Shown: one piece after another, positions 28,641 through 36,846 of the stretch
Layout of the letters: the number at the start of each line of letters is the position of its first letter
Numbering within the stretch: the stretch's first letter is position 1
Origin: Legionella sp. PC1000
GTDB lineage: Bacteria; Pseudomonadota; Gammaproteobacteria; Legionellales; Legionellaceae
Direction: 5' to 3'
Length of the DNA: 64,000 bases
Assembly: GCF_014109805.1 (NCBI RefSeq)
Contig: NZ_CP059400.1
Location: 62,001-126,000, forward strand
Notes under the pieces: generated by a model
The model's database searches: none
The model's input: only the letters and a program-made list of their open reading frames with translations
Told to the model about the DNA's origin: nothing
Program-made: the position numbers and the translations under genes

Positions 28641-28797
28641 AGGCCGAGGATAAGGTGGGAAGTAAGGCAACTTAATGCTACAGGACTATTAGCAATGAGT
28701 ATCTTCTTAAGTTAATTCTTGTAAGAGAAAAATACCGCTATTTTTCCCAAAATTAATTTTTCTGTTAGATTAAAATAATAAGCCCGTACCTATATAC

Positions 28798-28811
28798 ACG
28801 TAGTTCTACGT
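28798..28811. promoter_or_regulatory. Candidate operator dyad upstream of the LuxR-type gene
   Basis: ACGTAG-TT-CTACGT, a perfect 6+6 dyad, 64 bases before the regulator start. TATATA (28791-28796) just upstream could be a -10, which would place the dyad over the transcription start and fit autoregulation. Inference only. Confidence 0.35.
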
Positions 28812-28875
28812 ATTGATGCATCTTAAGCTCTATTTGTATAATTATTGTGTAATTTGGATTGAGGAGATAGCTAGA

Positions 28876-29655
28876 ATGAATCAACCGCAAAGAATTTTTA
28901 TTGTTGGGCATCATGGTGCTGGTAAAGGATTATTAGCAAAGTCTGTGGCTCAATCATTAGGGTGGCGATTTGTCGATGCGGATTTGGGGTTAGAGTTCCA
29001 TGTTGGACGACATGTGTCGGAAATACTTGGAGACCCTGGGAGTGCAGCTTTTTATGAATGTCAGTTTGATATATTAACTTCCCTTTGTACCCAAGAGCAT
29101 ATCGTTGTGACAACTGATTCTAGCGTTGTTTTGTCATTAAAAAATCGTCAATTATTACGAGATGAAATGACTATATTTTTGGATGTGAGTACTCCGGTCC
29201 AAATCGATCGTACTGCTCGAAATACTACAAGTTTATTGCCTATATCAAGTTTGAGCGATTTTTTTGATCAACTACATGATGAGCGAGATAATTTATATAA
29301 AGAGGTTGCTACACTAATTATTCAGGGTGATGATGGAAAATTAGAGGAGCATACGCGTGGTATTGTGAAGGCTGTGGTGGGGAATGAAGAAATGCTACCC
29401 CAAAAAAACCTAAAATCAATTTTGGAGAAAAAAGATTTCACCTTATACCATAAAGAATCCCATACAAAGGTTGAGTTATCTGAACAACAAGCCATATACC
29501 TCAAGTTGTTGGCACAAGGCAAAACAGCTAAAGAAATTGCGCGTGAAACTCATGTTTCTTACAGGACAGTCGAAGGGATGATTGCTAAATTAATGGAGTC
29601 GTTAGGATGTTCTTCCAGTAAAGAATTAATTGCTTTATTTCATGAACAGCCATGA
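28876..29655 (+). CDS. Shikimate-kinase-like P-loop domain fused to a LuxR-type HTH
   Basis: 259 residues from the ATG at 28876 (GAGGAG upstream). Residues 5-165 follow the shikimate kinase fold: P-loop GHHGAGKG (11-18), FVDADLGLE (32-40), a GRHVSEILGDPG segment and a lid-like RTARNTTSLLP. The substrate-binding signs of real shikimate kinases are missing: FRxxE reads FYECQ, and the GGG loop reads TDS. Residues about 205-257 form a LuxR/GerE HTH (VELSEQQAIYLKLLAQGKTAKEIARETHVSYRTVEGMIAKL). Probably a transcription regulator whose kinase-like part senses a nucleotide or small ligand. Not an aro enzyme. Monocistronic. Confidence 0.85.
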   Translation: MNQPQRIFIVGHHGAGKGLLAKSVAQSLGWRFVDADLGLEFHVGRHVSEILGDPGSAAFYECQFDILTSLCTQEHIVVTTDSSVVLSLKNRQLLRDEMTIFLDVSTPVQIDRTARNTTSLLPISSLSDFFDQLHDERDNLYKEVATLIIQGDDGKLEEHTRGIVKAVVGNEEMLPQKNLKSILEKKDFTLYHKESHTKVELSEQQAIYLKLLAQGKTAKEIARETHVSYRTVEGMIAKLMESLGCSSSKELIALFHEQP

Positions 29656-29744
29656 GTCTAAACCTACTTCAAAAATATTCTAAAATGTATAAGATGAGCT
29701 AATGATAACCATGAGGGATCATCAGTTTTTGCTTATCGTTTATC

Positions 29745-29810
29745 CTGCGTCCGCGGCTTGTGCGAGATCTGGAGAGTAGGCAATTAACAGGATCCCGTCG
29801 CGGGACGTAG
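29745..29810. repeat. Degenerate palindromic repeat, family 1
   Basis: Left TGCGTCCGCGGCTTGT and right GGATCCCGTCGCGGGACGTA recall the two arms of 3101-3172 but with a deletion in the right arm. Lies between the regulator gene and tatB, which converge. Confidence 0.6.
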
Positions 29811-29847
29811 TAGTGGCGATATTTATGTGATCTAAACTCCAGTAAAA

Positions 29848-30081
29848 CTATGGAGTCTGTTCTTCTTTTTTATATTGTTCATCCGCTTCTTTTGCCTTAC
29901 GCTGATTTTCTTGCAACTGTAAAGCATTAAGTTGCTGTTGCCAGAGTATCCCAGCCTGGGCTCTGAGTTGGTTCAGTTTTCTTATTAATAACCCTAAATG
30001 TGTGGCCAGCATGGGGAGTTTCTTAGGTCCAAATACAATGAGGGCAACAATAAAAATAATAAGAAGTTCACCACCGCTCAT
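29848..30081 (-). CDS. tatB: Sec-independent translocase subunit TatB
   Basis: Membrane partner of TatC in the twin-arginine receptor complex. 77 residues: one N-terminal helix with the typical ELLIIFIVALIVFGPKKLPML (glutamate near the start, FGP hinge), then an amphipathic and charged helix. Shorter than E. coli TatB (171), like many compact TatBs. ATG overlaps the tatA stop (ATGA, 30078-30081). Last gene of the ubiE-ubiJ-ubiB-tatA-tatB cluster. Confidence 0.9.
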   Translation of the reverse strand: MSGGELLIIFIVALIVFGPKKLPMLATHLGLLIRKLNQLRAQAGILWQQQLNALQLQENQRKAKEADEQYKKEEQTP

Positions 30082-30263
30082 GAGGATTTATTATCCTCTT
30101 TTGGCGGCTCATTTGTTTGTTCTTCATTTAAGGCCTTGCGGAAATTTCTAATCGCTTCGCCAAGATCCGTGCCTATAGTTTTTAATTTGGAAGTACCAAA
30201 AAGAGCAATAATAATAACCAGAATTAATAATAATGAAAGAGGGCTGATGCCGCTTAGTCCCAT
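30078..30263 (-). CDS. tatA: Sec-independent translocase subunit TatA
   Basis: Pore-forming Tat component. 61 residues from MGLSGISPLS; a single helix with LLILVIIIALFGTSKLKTIGTDLGEAIRNFRKAL, the FG hinge and amphipathic helix of TatA/E. The frame is open 11 codons further upstream into the end of ubiB, but the ATG at 30263, just after the ubiB stop, fits the family start. Confidence 0.93.
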   Translation of the reverse strand: MGLSGISPLSLLLILVIIIALFGTSKLKTIGTDLGEAIRNFRKALNEEQTNEPPKEDNKSS

Positions 30264-30264
30264 G

Positions 30265-31914
30265 TTAGTTCCTCGCACTACGGTTAAAAAGAACAAACAG
30301 ACCCGTCAAAATAGCTCCTGTAAGAGCAAGTGGAGCGAGCTGTTTATTGTGAATAAAATGCAAATAGTCGAGCAGGCTTACTAAAAGAAAAGAAAGTCCT
30401 GCGCCCGTTGCAACGCTATTCCAGTGTACTGCTAATTTTTCATTTTCTGGCTGCGCATTAGCACGCTCTTTATTTATTATTAATTCTTCTTTCTTAAGCT
30501 CTAGAAAATCAAAGAGCAGTTTAGGCATATGCGGTAATTGTTCAGCAAAAAAAGGTAGATTCTTTTTTAATTGAGTAATGAATGCCTTGGGGCCGATTTG
30601 ATCCCTTACCCACTTTTCAAGAAAAGGTTTGGCAGTGGCCCATAAATCCAAATCGGGGTAGAGTTGGCGTCCTAAGCCTTCTACAGCAAGCAGTGTTTTT
30701 TGCAATAAAATCAATTGTGGTTGAACTTCCATATGAAAGCGTCGCGCAACCTGAAAAAGACGCAATACCACTTGGGCAAATGAAATATCTTTTAAAGGTC
30801 GTTCAAAAATAGGCTCACATACTGTACGGATACTGCTTTCAAATTCATCAACACGGGTATCGCGGGCAACCCAACCTGACTCAACATGTAATTCGGCTAC
30901 ACGTCGGTAATCACGATTAAAAAAAGCCAAGAGATTTTCAGCTAAATATCGTTTGTCATTATCGTTTAGTGTACCCATAATCCCAAAGTCAATGCAGATA
31001 TATTGCGGTTCTTTGGGATTTTTATAAGAAACAAAAATATTTCCTGGATGCATGTCTGCATGAAAAAAACAATCACGAAATACTTGTGTAAAGAAAATTT
31101 CTACGCCGCGCTCAGCAAGTTTTTTTATATCAATCCCATGAGCTTGCAAACTCGATAGGTCAGATACTGGTATGCCATGGATTCGTTCGAGTACCATGAC
31201 GTTGGAATGTGAATAGTCCCAATATACTTCTGGAATATACAGTATGGGGGAATGCTCAAAGTTACGCCTTAACTGAGCAGCATTGGCTGCCTCTCTCAAC
31301 AAGTCGAGTTCATCAATTAGGGTATGTTCAAATTCGGTTACAATTTCCCTGGGTTTTAAACGCCTAATCTCAGGCCAATATCGATCCGCCCATTTTGCAA
31401 TAGTATGCATAATACTTAAATCTTGCTCAATGATGCGTCGCATCTTGGGCCTAAGTACTTTGACAATCACTTCCTCGCCTGTCTTCAAGGTTGCCGCATG
31501 CACTTGAGCCATAGAGGCCGATGCCAATGGGATTGAATCAAATTCAGCAAAAACTTCATAAGGAGATAAACCATAGGCTTGTTCAATAATAGCCATTGCG
31601 AGTTCACTGGAGAATGGAGGAACTTTGTCTTGTAATTTGCTCAGTTCAATCGCAATATCCAAGGGTAAAATATCGGGACGTGTAGAAAGGGCCTGACCGA
31701 ATTTAATAAAAATAGGACCAAGCTTTTCCAATGATTTACGAAGTGCTTCACCATGGGTTAACTGTTCTTTACGAAACCAGTTCCAGGGATTTAAATAAAC
31801 AATAAAACGCAGAGGCGCAAATAACCTTAATGAAACAACTACATTATCTAGCCCGTTTTTAGCCAGAACATGATTGATATGGATAAGGCGAATGAGTTTT
31901 TTAATGGATTTCAT
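30265..31914 (-). CDS. ubiB: Ubiquinone biosynthesis protein UbiB (ABC1/ADCK ATPase)
   Basis: Atypical protein-kinase-like ATPase needed for ubiquinone synthesis, membrane-anchored. 549 residues. UbiB marks: [14 protein letters not shown] (KxGQ motif), alanine-rich loop [13 protein letters not shown] replacing the kinase Gly-rich loop, [10 protein letters not shown] and CIDFGIMG (catalytic and metal loops). Two C-terminal hydrophobic helices (about 497-545) anchor it. Starts inside the end of ubiJ with a 14-base overlap. Confidence 0.96.
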   Translation of the reverse strand: MKSIKKLIRLIHINHVLAKNGLDNVVVSLRLFAPLRFIVYLNPWNWFRKEQLTHGEALRKSLEKLGPIFIKFGQALSTRPDILPLDIAIELSKLQDKVPPFSSELAMAIIEQAYGLSPYEVFAEFDSIPLASASMAQVHAATLKTGEEVIVKVLRPKMRRIIEQDLSIMHTIAKWADRYWPEIRRLKPREIVTEFEHTLIDELDLLREAANAAQLRRNFEHSPILYIPEVYWDYSHSNVMVLERIHGIPVSDLSSLQAHGIDIKKLAERGVEIFFTQVFRDCFFHADMHPGNIFVSYKNPKEPQYICIDFGIMGTLNDNDKRYLAENLLAFFNRDYRRVAELHVESGWVARDTRVDEFESSIRTVCEPIFERPLKDISFAQVVLRLFQVARRFHMEVQPQLILLQKTLLAVEGLGRQLYPDLDLWATAKPFLEKWVRDQIGPKAFITQLKKNLPFFAEQLPHMPKLLFDFLELKKEELIINKERANAQPENEKLAVHWNSVATGAGLSFLLVSLLDYLHFIHNKQLAPLALTGAILTGLFVLFNRSARN

Positions 31915-32518
31915 AGCGGCTTATTAGTTGATTTATATGGGCTTGCAAGCGCTCAACAGTTAAGGATAACTCATCGACTTCAACAAAAAAATCTTCCAGC
32001 TCATATTTTGTAGGAAACAGACGCAATTCTTCTTGCAAGTATTCAGACATATTCTGGCGCATGGAATCATCCAATCTCTTTTTGAATGCCAATCCTTTAC
32101 GTACAAAAGAACCTATCTGATGAGCAACTACATCACCGGTAAAATGAGCCAGATGTCCTTCCCAATCGATATCCATTTCATCAAACAGTTTTTTTACGTG
32201 TTGCCCTAATTCTGTATCGCCAGTCATGCGGATTTTATCATTAAATAAAGAGCGTGCCTTGGATGCAGGTAATAAACTAAGCCGAATTAAACCTAAAGGA
32301 TTGCTATGGATGATTGTGTCTGCTTTTCTCTCGTAGCTATCCAGCAAGATGATTTCACCGTCTTTAAAAAGGATGAAAAAATTAACATTTAAAGGACTTA
32401 TAATCATTTCAAGAGCTTTATTATCAAGCGCTTTCAGTTTGGCTGGCATCTGTTCATCCAGTCTGGCGGCTTTGTTAATGGCTATTTGGAGGGCCTTTAG
32501 AGAATATTTTTTTAACAT
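31901..32518 (-). CDS. ubiJ: Ubiquinone biosynthesis accessory factor UbiJ
   Basis: SCP2-domain lipid-binding protein that organises late ubiquinone enzymes in a soluble complex. 205 residues from [13 protein letters not shown]2-like segment about 20-110 ([28 protein letters not shown]) and a C-terminal helix likely to be a coiled coil ([24 protein letters not shown]). Its place between ubiE and ubiB matches E. coli ubiEJB, which supports the call better than sequence alone. A start 12 codons upstream is also open. Confidence 0.9.
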   Translation of the reverse strand: MLKKYSLKALQIAINKAARLDEQMPAKLKALDNKALEMIISPLNVNFFILFKDGEIILLDSYERKADTIIHSNPLGLIRLSLLPASKARSLFNDKIRMTGDTELGQHVKKLFDEMDIDWEGHLAHFTGDVVAHQIGSFVRKGLAFKKRLDDSMRQNMSEYLQEELRLFPTKYELEDFFVEVDELSLTVERLQAHINQLISRYEIH

Positions 32519-32525
32519 AATGAAC

Positions 32526-33278
32526 TCAATATTTATAGGCAATGTGCAAGGCAACTATGCCGCCGCTAAGATTATCATAATGGCAATCTTCAAATCCCGC
32601 ATGCTCGATCATTTCTTTTAGTTTGGTTTGATTCGGGTGCATGCGTATGGATTCAGCAAGGTATTGATAACTGGCTTTGTCTTGCGCAATAAACCCACCT
32701 ATTTTAGGTAAAATATTAAACGAATACCAGTCATAAATAGGCTTTAAGCCAGGAAATGTGGGGGTTGAGAATTCAAGAATCATTAATTTCCCACCGGGCT
32801 TGCATACACGATACATCGAACGAAGCGCCTCTTCCTTATCCGTCACATTCCTTAAGCCAAATCCCATAGTAATGCAATGAAAACTATTATCAGCAAAAGG
32901 AAGACATTGGGCATTCCCTTGTACATAATCAATATTTTTATATAAGCCTTCATCCAATAGGCGATTACGTCCTACATTCAGCATGGCTGAATTAATATCC
33001 GCTAGAACAACACGGCCTAAATCTCCGACTTTTTTGCATAACAAACGGGTTAAATCCCCACTGCCTCCTGCTAAATCTAAAACAAACTGACCGGGACGCA
33101 CTTGGCTAAGCTCTACGGTATAGCGTTTCCACAAATGGTGAATACCTAAAGACATTAAATCATTCATCACATCATAACTTTTTGCGACGGAATGAAAAAC
33201 TTCCGCTACTTTCTTTTCTTTCTCATCCCAGGCAACAGTGGAGTAACCAAAATGAGTTTCTTTTTCTTGATCAGCCAT
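32526..33278 (-). CDS. ubiE: Ubiquinone/menaquinone C-methyltransferase UbiE
   Basis: SAM-dependent C-methyltransferase of ubiquinone (and menaquinone) synthesis. 250 residues. [24 protein letters not shown] is the classic N-terminal sequence; SAM motif [12 protein letters not shown], NxxMLxxGRxRL and [16 protein letters not shown] follow. First gene of the ubi-tat cluster; the spacing to ubiJ is 7 bases. Its upstream DNA is a tandem duplication (see 33248-33579). Confidence 0.97.
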   Translation of the reverse strand: MADQEKETHFGYSTVAWDEKEKKVAEVFHSVAKSYDVMNDLMSLGIHHLWKRYTVELSQVRPGQFVLDLAGGSGDLTRLLCKKVGDLGRVVLADINSAMLNVGRNRLLDEGLYKNIDYVQGNAQCLPFADNSFHCITMGFGLRNVTDKEEALRSMYRVCKPGGKLMILEFSTPTFPGLKPIYDWYSFNILPKIGGFIAQDKASYQYLAESIRMHPNQTKLKEMIEHAGFEDCHYDNLSGGIVALHIAYKY

Positions 33279-33282
33279 AGAG

Positions 33283-33360
33283 GAACACGAATTTGTTATT
33301 TAATGCTCCATATTAACTGATTTTAGTCAAGATACCCAGCCCTATATGTCTTAGCTTATT
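33283..33360. repeat. Direct repeat, copy 1 (ubiE leader)
   Basis: Partner of 33503-33579, offset 220 bases. Contains whatever serves as the ubiE promoter/leader. Confidence 0.75.
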
Positions 33361-33502
33361 GGGTAAAATCCCAATGGACTTTGATTTTGCATTATTATTT
33401 CGCATGAAAAGATTCATCCAGATATCATCCAGTACTGTTCTGATTTTTTGTAAATGAAATTATTTCCCAACTTGAGTTTTCTTTTTTCTTGCTCCTGACA
33501 AA

Positions 33503-33579
33503 GAACACGAATTTGTTATTTTATTTTCCATATTAACTAATTTTGAGTAAGATACCTGGTCTTATATGTTTTACTTATT
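33503..33579. repeat. Direct repeat, copy 2
   Basis: Diverged second copy of 33283-33360, lying between ubiE and the orphan gene at 33676. Confidence 0.75.
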
Positions 33580-33675
33580 CATTAGATGATTGGAACGAAC
33601 ACAGGAATATATTTTATTTAATTGCTTTATTGCTGATCAATTTTAATTTTTTAAAAAACAAGAGGTAAAAAATTT

Positions 33676-34977
33676 ATGAAATCAATTCTCGAACTTATTT
33701 CTATGATTGGCGAAGACTATACTTCGGCGATAACTGAAGTTAAAAGCAGAATCAATCAGGTAATGGAATTAACTGAGGGTGGATTTAGCATAGGCGAATC
33801 AACCAGCCGCGATAGTGAGGATGGGGCGTTAACTGATTTAAGGACCTCACAACCTTTAATAACTTCGGACCCTAAGACAACAGAAATAAGAAGACGTTTG
33901 ACCTTATTACAAAATAAATACAATTTCATTAAATTTGAAGAAAAAATTAATGCAGAAACGAATCAATCTACATTTATTATTACCGACGTTGCTTACCCTG
34001 AATTTCTTAATAATACTAAAACTAATTTTCAATTCCCAACAGAAGAGGGTATACATTCCCCTGAAGTTAATTCCGTCATTATCAGGAATGGATTACATGA
34101 TATCCGGTGTAGATATATTAAAGTCCAAGTGGGTAATCAAATGACCTATCCTATTCAGGATTTACAAACATTAGAAAAACCCTTTCCACAAGAAGAACAC
34201 AATGATGTAATCACCTGTACGAAAAGTAATTCCGGTGATAATTTTTCTATCATTGACTTCATTGCATCTCAAGATCAAACAGATTTTTATGAGATTAAGA
34301 GTATGCTAAATCAATTCTGCGATTTGACGAATAATGAGTTTTCACTTTATTTTCAATCCAGTAGTCCCGGATTTCCAATTGATCTTAGAGTTTTTTTCGA
34401 TAAAGAGGATGTAAAAGGAAAAAATGCTCAATTAAAGCTTTCAGGTTTTGTCCAATTTGGAGGCAGTTTAATTTATGAAGTAAAGTCTTCAGAAGATTCT
34501 AATCAAATAGCGATTATTATAAAAGCAGTTAATAAAGCTCATTTAGAGAATTATTTTACCAATAAAGAAAAAATGCATTTAGAAGGAAAGCAACTTGAAA
34601 GAGCCCTTGCTTTAATTAAAGAGCATTTTCCAGATGATAAACACATTCAAGATTTGGTTATTGTTACTGGGGAAGGAAGTTATACGAGACCTTTTCCGCA
34701 TATTCGCACCCAAAAATTTTGGTCTGTTAGCCAAGTTGATCCAAAAACAATTGCAAGGCTGACGCTCCTTGAAAAGCTTGGTTGTATTGATTTCGATCAG
34801 AGACCGGAAAATAGATTTACAGTGGAGAAACGCAATAATGCACGTTACATTAGAGGAGGCGTCGCGCCTGTTAACTTCCACAATGATAACTACCAATTTA
34901 TCATTGTGCCTAAAAATTTAAGTCTTTTAGATGAAAAACTTAATTTAGTGTCAAATAGCTCATTTATGTTCAATTGA
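33676..34977 (+). CDS. Orphan protein, 433 aa
   Basis: No family recognised. Soluble, no signal peptide or membrane helix, mixed alpha/beta composition, rich in Asn, Phe, Ile and Lys. The start is at 33676 (AGAGGTAAAAAATTT before ATG). Two parts can be sensed: about 60-185 (FIKFEEKINAE..., NSVIIRNGLHDIRCRYIKVQV) and about 190-315 (DFYEIKSMLNQFCDL, PIDLRVFFDKEDV, LSGFVQFGGSLIYEV), then a basic C-terminal part with HFPDDKHIQDLVIVTGEGSYTR. Low-GC, single gene, between the duplicated ubiE leader and a promoter-bearing gap. A lineage-specific accessory or secreted protein is possible; no function claimed. Confidence 0.7.
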   Translation: MKSILELISMIGEDYTSAITEVKSRINQVMELTEGGFSIGESTSRDSEDGALTDLRTSQPLITSDPKTTEIRRRLTLLQNKYNFIKFEEKINAETNQSTFIITDVAYPEFLNNTKTNFQFPTEEGIHSPEVNSVIIRNGLHDIRCRYIKVQVGNQMTYPIQDLQTLEKPFPQEEHNDVITCTKSNSGDNFSIIDFIASQDQTDFYEIKSMLNQFCDLTNNEFSLYFQSSSPGFPIDLRVFFDKEDVKGKNAQLKLSGFVQFGGSLIYEVKSSEDSNQIAIIIKAVNKAHLENYFTNKEKMHLEGKQLERALALIKEHFPDDKHIQDLVIVTGEGSYTRPFPHIRTQKFWSVSQVDPKTIARLTLLEKLGCIDFDQRPENRFTVEKRNNARYIRGGVAPVNFHNDNYQFIIVPKNLSLLDEKLNLVSNSSFMFN

Positions 34978-35085
34978 AATACTATTTAGACCTATTATTG
35001 GCTCTCCTCAGTTATCAGCGGTTATATCACTTTGGAGAGCTGCTTATGAAATAATAATTAATATCTATAATTTAATATATTTTTA

Positions 35086-35113
35086 TTGATAAACGATAAA
35101 TTCTTGGTATAAT
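35086..35113 (+). promoter_or_regulatory. Sigma-70-like promoter of the DUF2975 gene
   Basis: TTGATA (35086-35091) and TATAAT (35108-35113), 16 bases apart; the -10 is perfect consensus and lies 31 bases before the ATG at 35145. Confidence 0.6.
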
Positions 35114-35144
35114 TTCTACACGTATTTATTCATAGGTATTTATC

Positions 35145-35687
35145 ATGCAAAAAATAAAAAAAACCAGTCATATTCTTTACCTGCTATTTTGTGCTCTTTG
35201 CTGGCTCATTCCCTTAATTACAACCTTTTTAATCTTATTTAAGTTCGATTGGATGTGTTATATAGGAGCCTGGTCTTCTTTAATTTCTACAGAACAGATC
35301 CGTGACCCATCCCATTTTTCTTGGCTGCATCGGTTTATCGTATTGGTGATTGAATGGATGCCGCTGACCATCACCATTTTAATTTGCCATAAATTAGCCA
35401 AGCTATTCCATCTTTTTGAGAGCGGTTATCTGTTTGAAGAGGAAAATATCAAATTAATTAAACAGGTAAGTATTTACATGATTTTGGGTGAGTTGGTGCA
35501 GTTATTTTATCAACCGCTTATGACTGCAGCCCTTACTTTTGCTAACCCTAAAGGCGAACGTCTTGCCAGTCTTACCTTGAATTCAGCGAATTTATCTACT
35601 TTAATTACGGCTTTTATTATTTTAGTTGCATCCTGGATTGTTCAGGAAGCACATCAACTAAAATCAGAAACGCAATTAACAATTTAA
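35145..35687 (+). CDS. DUF2975 family four-helix membrane protein
   Basis: 180 residues, four predicted helices (about 10-32, 62-80, 105-130, 147-170). The phrase HLFESGYLFEEENIKLIKQVSIYMI is the DUF2975 family pattern (G-x-x-F...N). Function of the family is unknown. It is paired, 11 bases apart, with an Xre-type regulator at 35699, a conserved two-gene arrangement in many bacteria, suggesting that the membrane protein and small DNA-binding protein act together. Confidence 0.82.
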   Translation: MQKIKKTSHILYLLFCALCWLIPLITTFLILFKFDWMCYIGAWSSLISTEQIRDPSHFSWLHRFIVLVIEWMPLTITILICHKLAKLFHLFESGYLFEEENIKLIKQVSIYMILGELVQLFYQPLMTAALTFANPKGERLASLTLNSANLSTLITAFIILVASWIVQEAHQLKSETQLTI

Positions 35688-35698
35688 GGAATATTCTC

Positions 35699-35965
35699 GT
35701 GTCTATTATTGTTAATTTGGATGTGATGATGGCGAAACGCAAATGCAGGCTTAAAGAATTGGCAGAAGCAATAGGGATTACTGAAGCGAATTTGTCTATT
35801 TTAAAAAATGGTAAAGCTAAGGCAATACGCTTTGCGACATTGGAAGCAATTTGTGCCTATCTCCAGTGTCAGCCTGGAGATATTCTTGAATACCAAACGG
35901 AACCGCAGGATGATGTAGCGGGGCATAACGAAAACTCATCTTTTCTGTTGATGAAGGGGGGTTAA
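35699..35965 (+). CDS. Small Cro/C1-type HTH regulator (YozG-like)
   Basis: 88 residues from a GTG with AAGGA upstream. The HTH is clear: MAKRKCRLKELAEAIGITEANLSILKNGKAKAIRFATLEAICAYLQCQPGDILEY, the compact type that ends with QPGDILEY. Binds DNA as a dimer (family knowledge), probably at its own operon. The last 20 residues are polar. Downstream partner of the DUF2975 protein. Confidence 0.88.
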   Translation: MSIIVNLDVMMAKRKCRLKELAEAIGITEANLSILKNGKAKAIRFATLEAICAYLQCQPGDILEYQTEPQDDVAGHNENSSFLLMKGG

Positions 35966-35978
35966 CATTACTTCCATT

Positions 35979-36046
35979 CGCGCGATATCCAAAAAAATGC
36001 TTTGATGCACTTTTATGTTTCTGTTTGAAAGACAGGTTCCGTGGAT
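35979..36046. repeat. Direct repeat copy related to the core of 36086-36195
   Basis: Roughly 60 bases (ATATCCAAAAAAATGCTTTG...) matching 36105-36171 (GTATCCAGAAAAATGTTTTG...). The outer inverted arms are absent here. Confidence 0.65.
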
Positions 36047-36085
36047 GCGGACAGCATTGAGAGATCCTCGTAAATTCCTTTTTTG

Positions 36086-36195
36086 CTACGTACTGCGCTT
36101 TATGCGTGGTATCCAGAAAAATGTTTTGATGAACTTTTGAATTTATGTTTAAAGACAAGATCTCCTGAATACCACGCATAAAGCGCGGTGCGTAG
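36086..36195. repeat. 110-base palindromic element, family 2
   Basis: Outer arms 36086-36114 and 36167-36195 are 29-base inverted repeats with about four mismatches (CTACGTACTGCGCTTTATGC / GCATAAAGCGCGGTGCGTAG). They enclose an AT-rich core that is repeated at 35979-36046. The arm sequence also forms the perfect hairpin at 13606-13634. MITE-like in shape; no coding capacity or clear target duplication. Confidence 0.8.
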
Positions 36196-36231
36196 GGGGA
36201 GGGGTCAAGAACTATAAGTTAATAAAATAAT

Positions 36232-36657
36232 TCAAAGGCTGGCTAATGTTTGCAGATATTTTTGTTCATCAGGGGGGAGGTTATTTTTTTGTGAGAGCCA
36301 TAAGCATTCGGCTAATTGCTCCATCATTAAATGCTCTACGGATAATGGATCTTTGTATTTTTTGATTAAATTTTTATAAATTTCATGAATCCCAACAGGA
36401 CGGTCAGTAGCGATTTGCTCTCTAATCGCAAGATGAAGACCCATATGCAGAAATGGATTTGCTTCCCCTGACTCGGGAAAATAAGATTGCTGCTGAAATT
36501 TATTCTGATTCTCAAGTATCTTATGATATTCAGGATGAGCCAATATCACTTGAACAATTTCATTTTCTAGGGATGACAGCAGTTTTTGATGTTGATATTT
36601 TTCCCAGCTGGAAAAAAACATGTGTCGTGTTTCTTGAATAGTGTCACCGTAAAACAT
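36232..36657 (-). CDS. DUF1841 family protein
   Basis: 141 residues from the ATG at 36657 (MFYGDTIQETRHMFFSSWEK). Family phrase NPFLHMGLHLAIREQIATDRPVGIHEIYKNLI and the end HLMMEQLAECLWLSQKN are clear DUF1841 features. Cytosolic; function unknown, widespread in proteobacteria. The frame is open 27 codons further upstream, but the family start is at this ATG. Confidence 0.88.
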   Translation of the reverse strand: MFYGDTIQETRHMFFSSWEKYQHQKLLSSLENEIVQVILAHPEYHKILENQNKFQQQSYFPESGEANPFLHMGLHLAIREQIATDRPVGIHEIYKNLIKKYKDPLSVEHLMMEQLAECLWLSQKNNLPPDEQKYLQTLASL

Positions 36658-36846
36658 GTATTGCTCAATATTTATAAAAGCTTTGAGTTTAACTGAAGTA
36701 AGTAAGAACAACAATGGAAAATGTTTTTGGGCGAGCACTCCTGATTGACATGAATAAATGATTATGAGATATTCGCGTTGCGAGGTTGGACTTGCTATGT
36801 GTCATTCCACTGGGTCAATTGGCGACACACTGATTGGCCCTTTCTA

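Larger units (their letters stand above)
28338..28875. other. Intergenic region with half repeat and dyad
   Basis: 538 bases. It holds a half copy of palindromic family 1 (28601-28640, GACTTGCTCGCGGGATCCAG) and a 14-base dyad at 28798-28811 just ahead of the regulator gene. Otherwise no gene recognised. A minus-strand open frame (28163-28570) runs back into the acetyltransferase gene and looks spurious. Confidence 0.5.
33279..33675. other. Intergenic region with tandem duplication of the ubiE upstream/start
   Basis: 397 bases between divergent ubiE and the orphan gene. A 78-base stretch at 33283-33360 recurs at 33503-33579 with roughly 80% identity by eye (GAACACGAATTTGTTATTT ... CCATATTAACT ... 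AAGATACC). The match seems to continue into the first codons of ubiE: GAGTTTCTTTTTCTTG near 33254 against GAGTTTTCTTTTTTCTTG near 33473. No gene recognised. Confidence 0.75.

Noticed and set aside
28876..29655. Annotation as shikimate kinase (aroK)
   Set aside because: Substrate-binding residues are absent and a LuxR-type HTH is attached, so a regulator is more likely.
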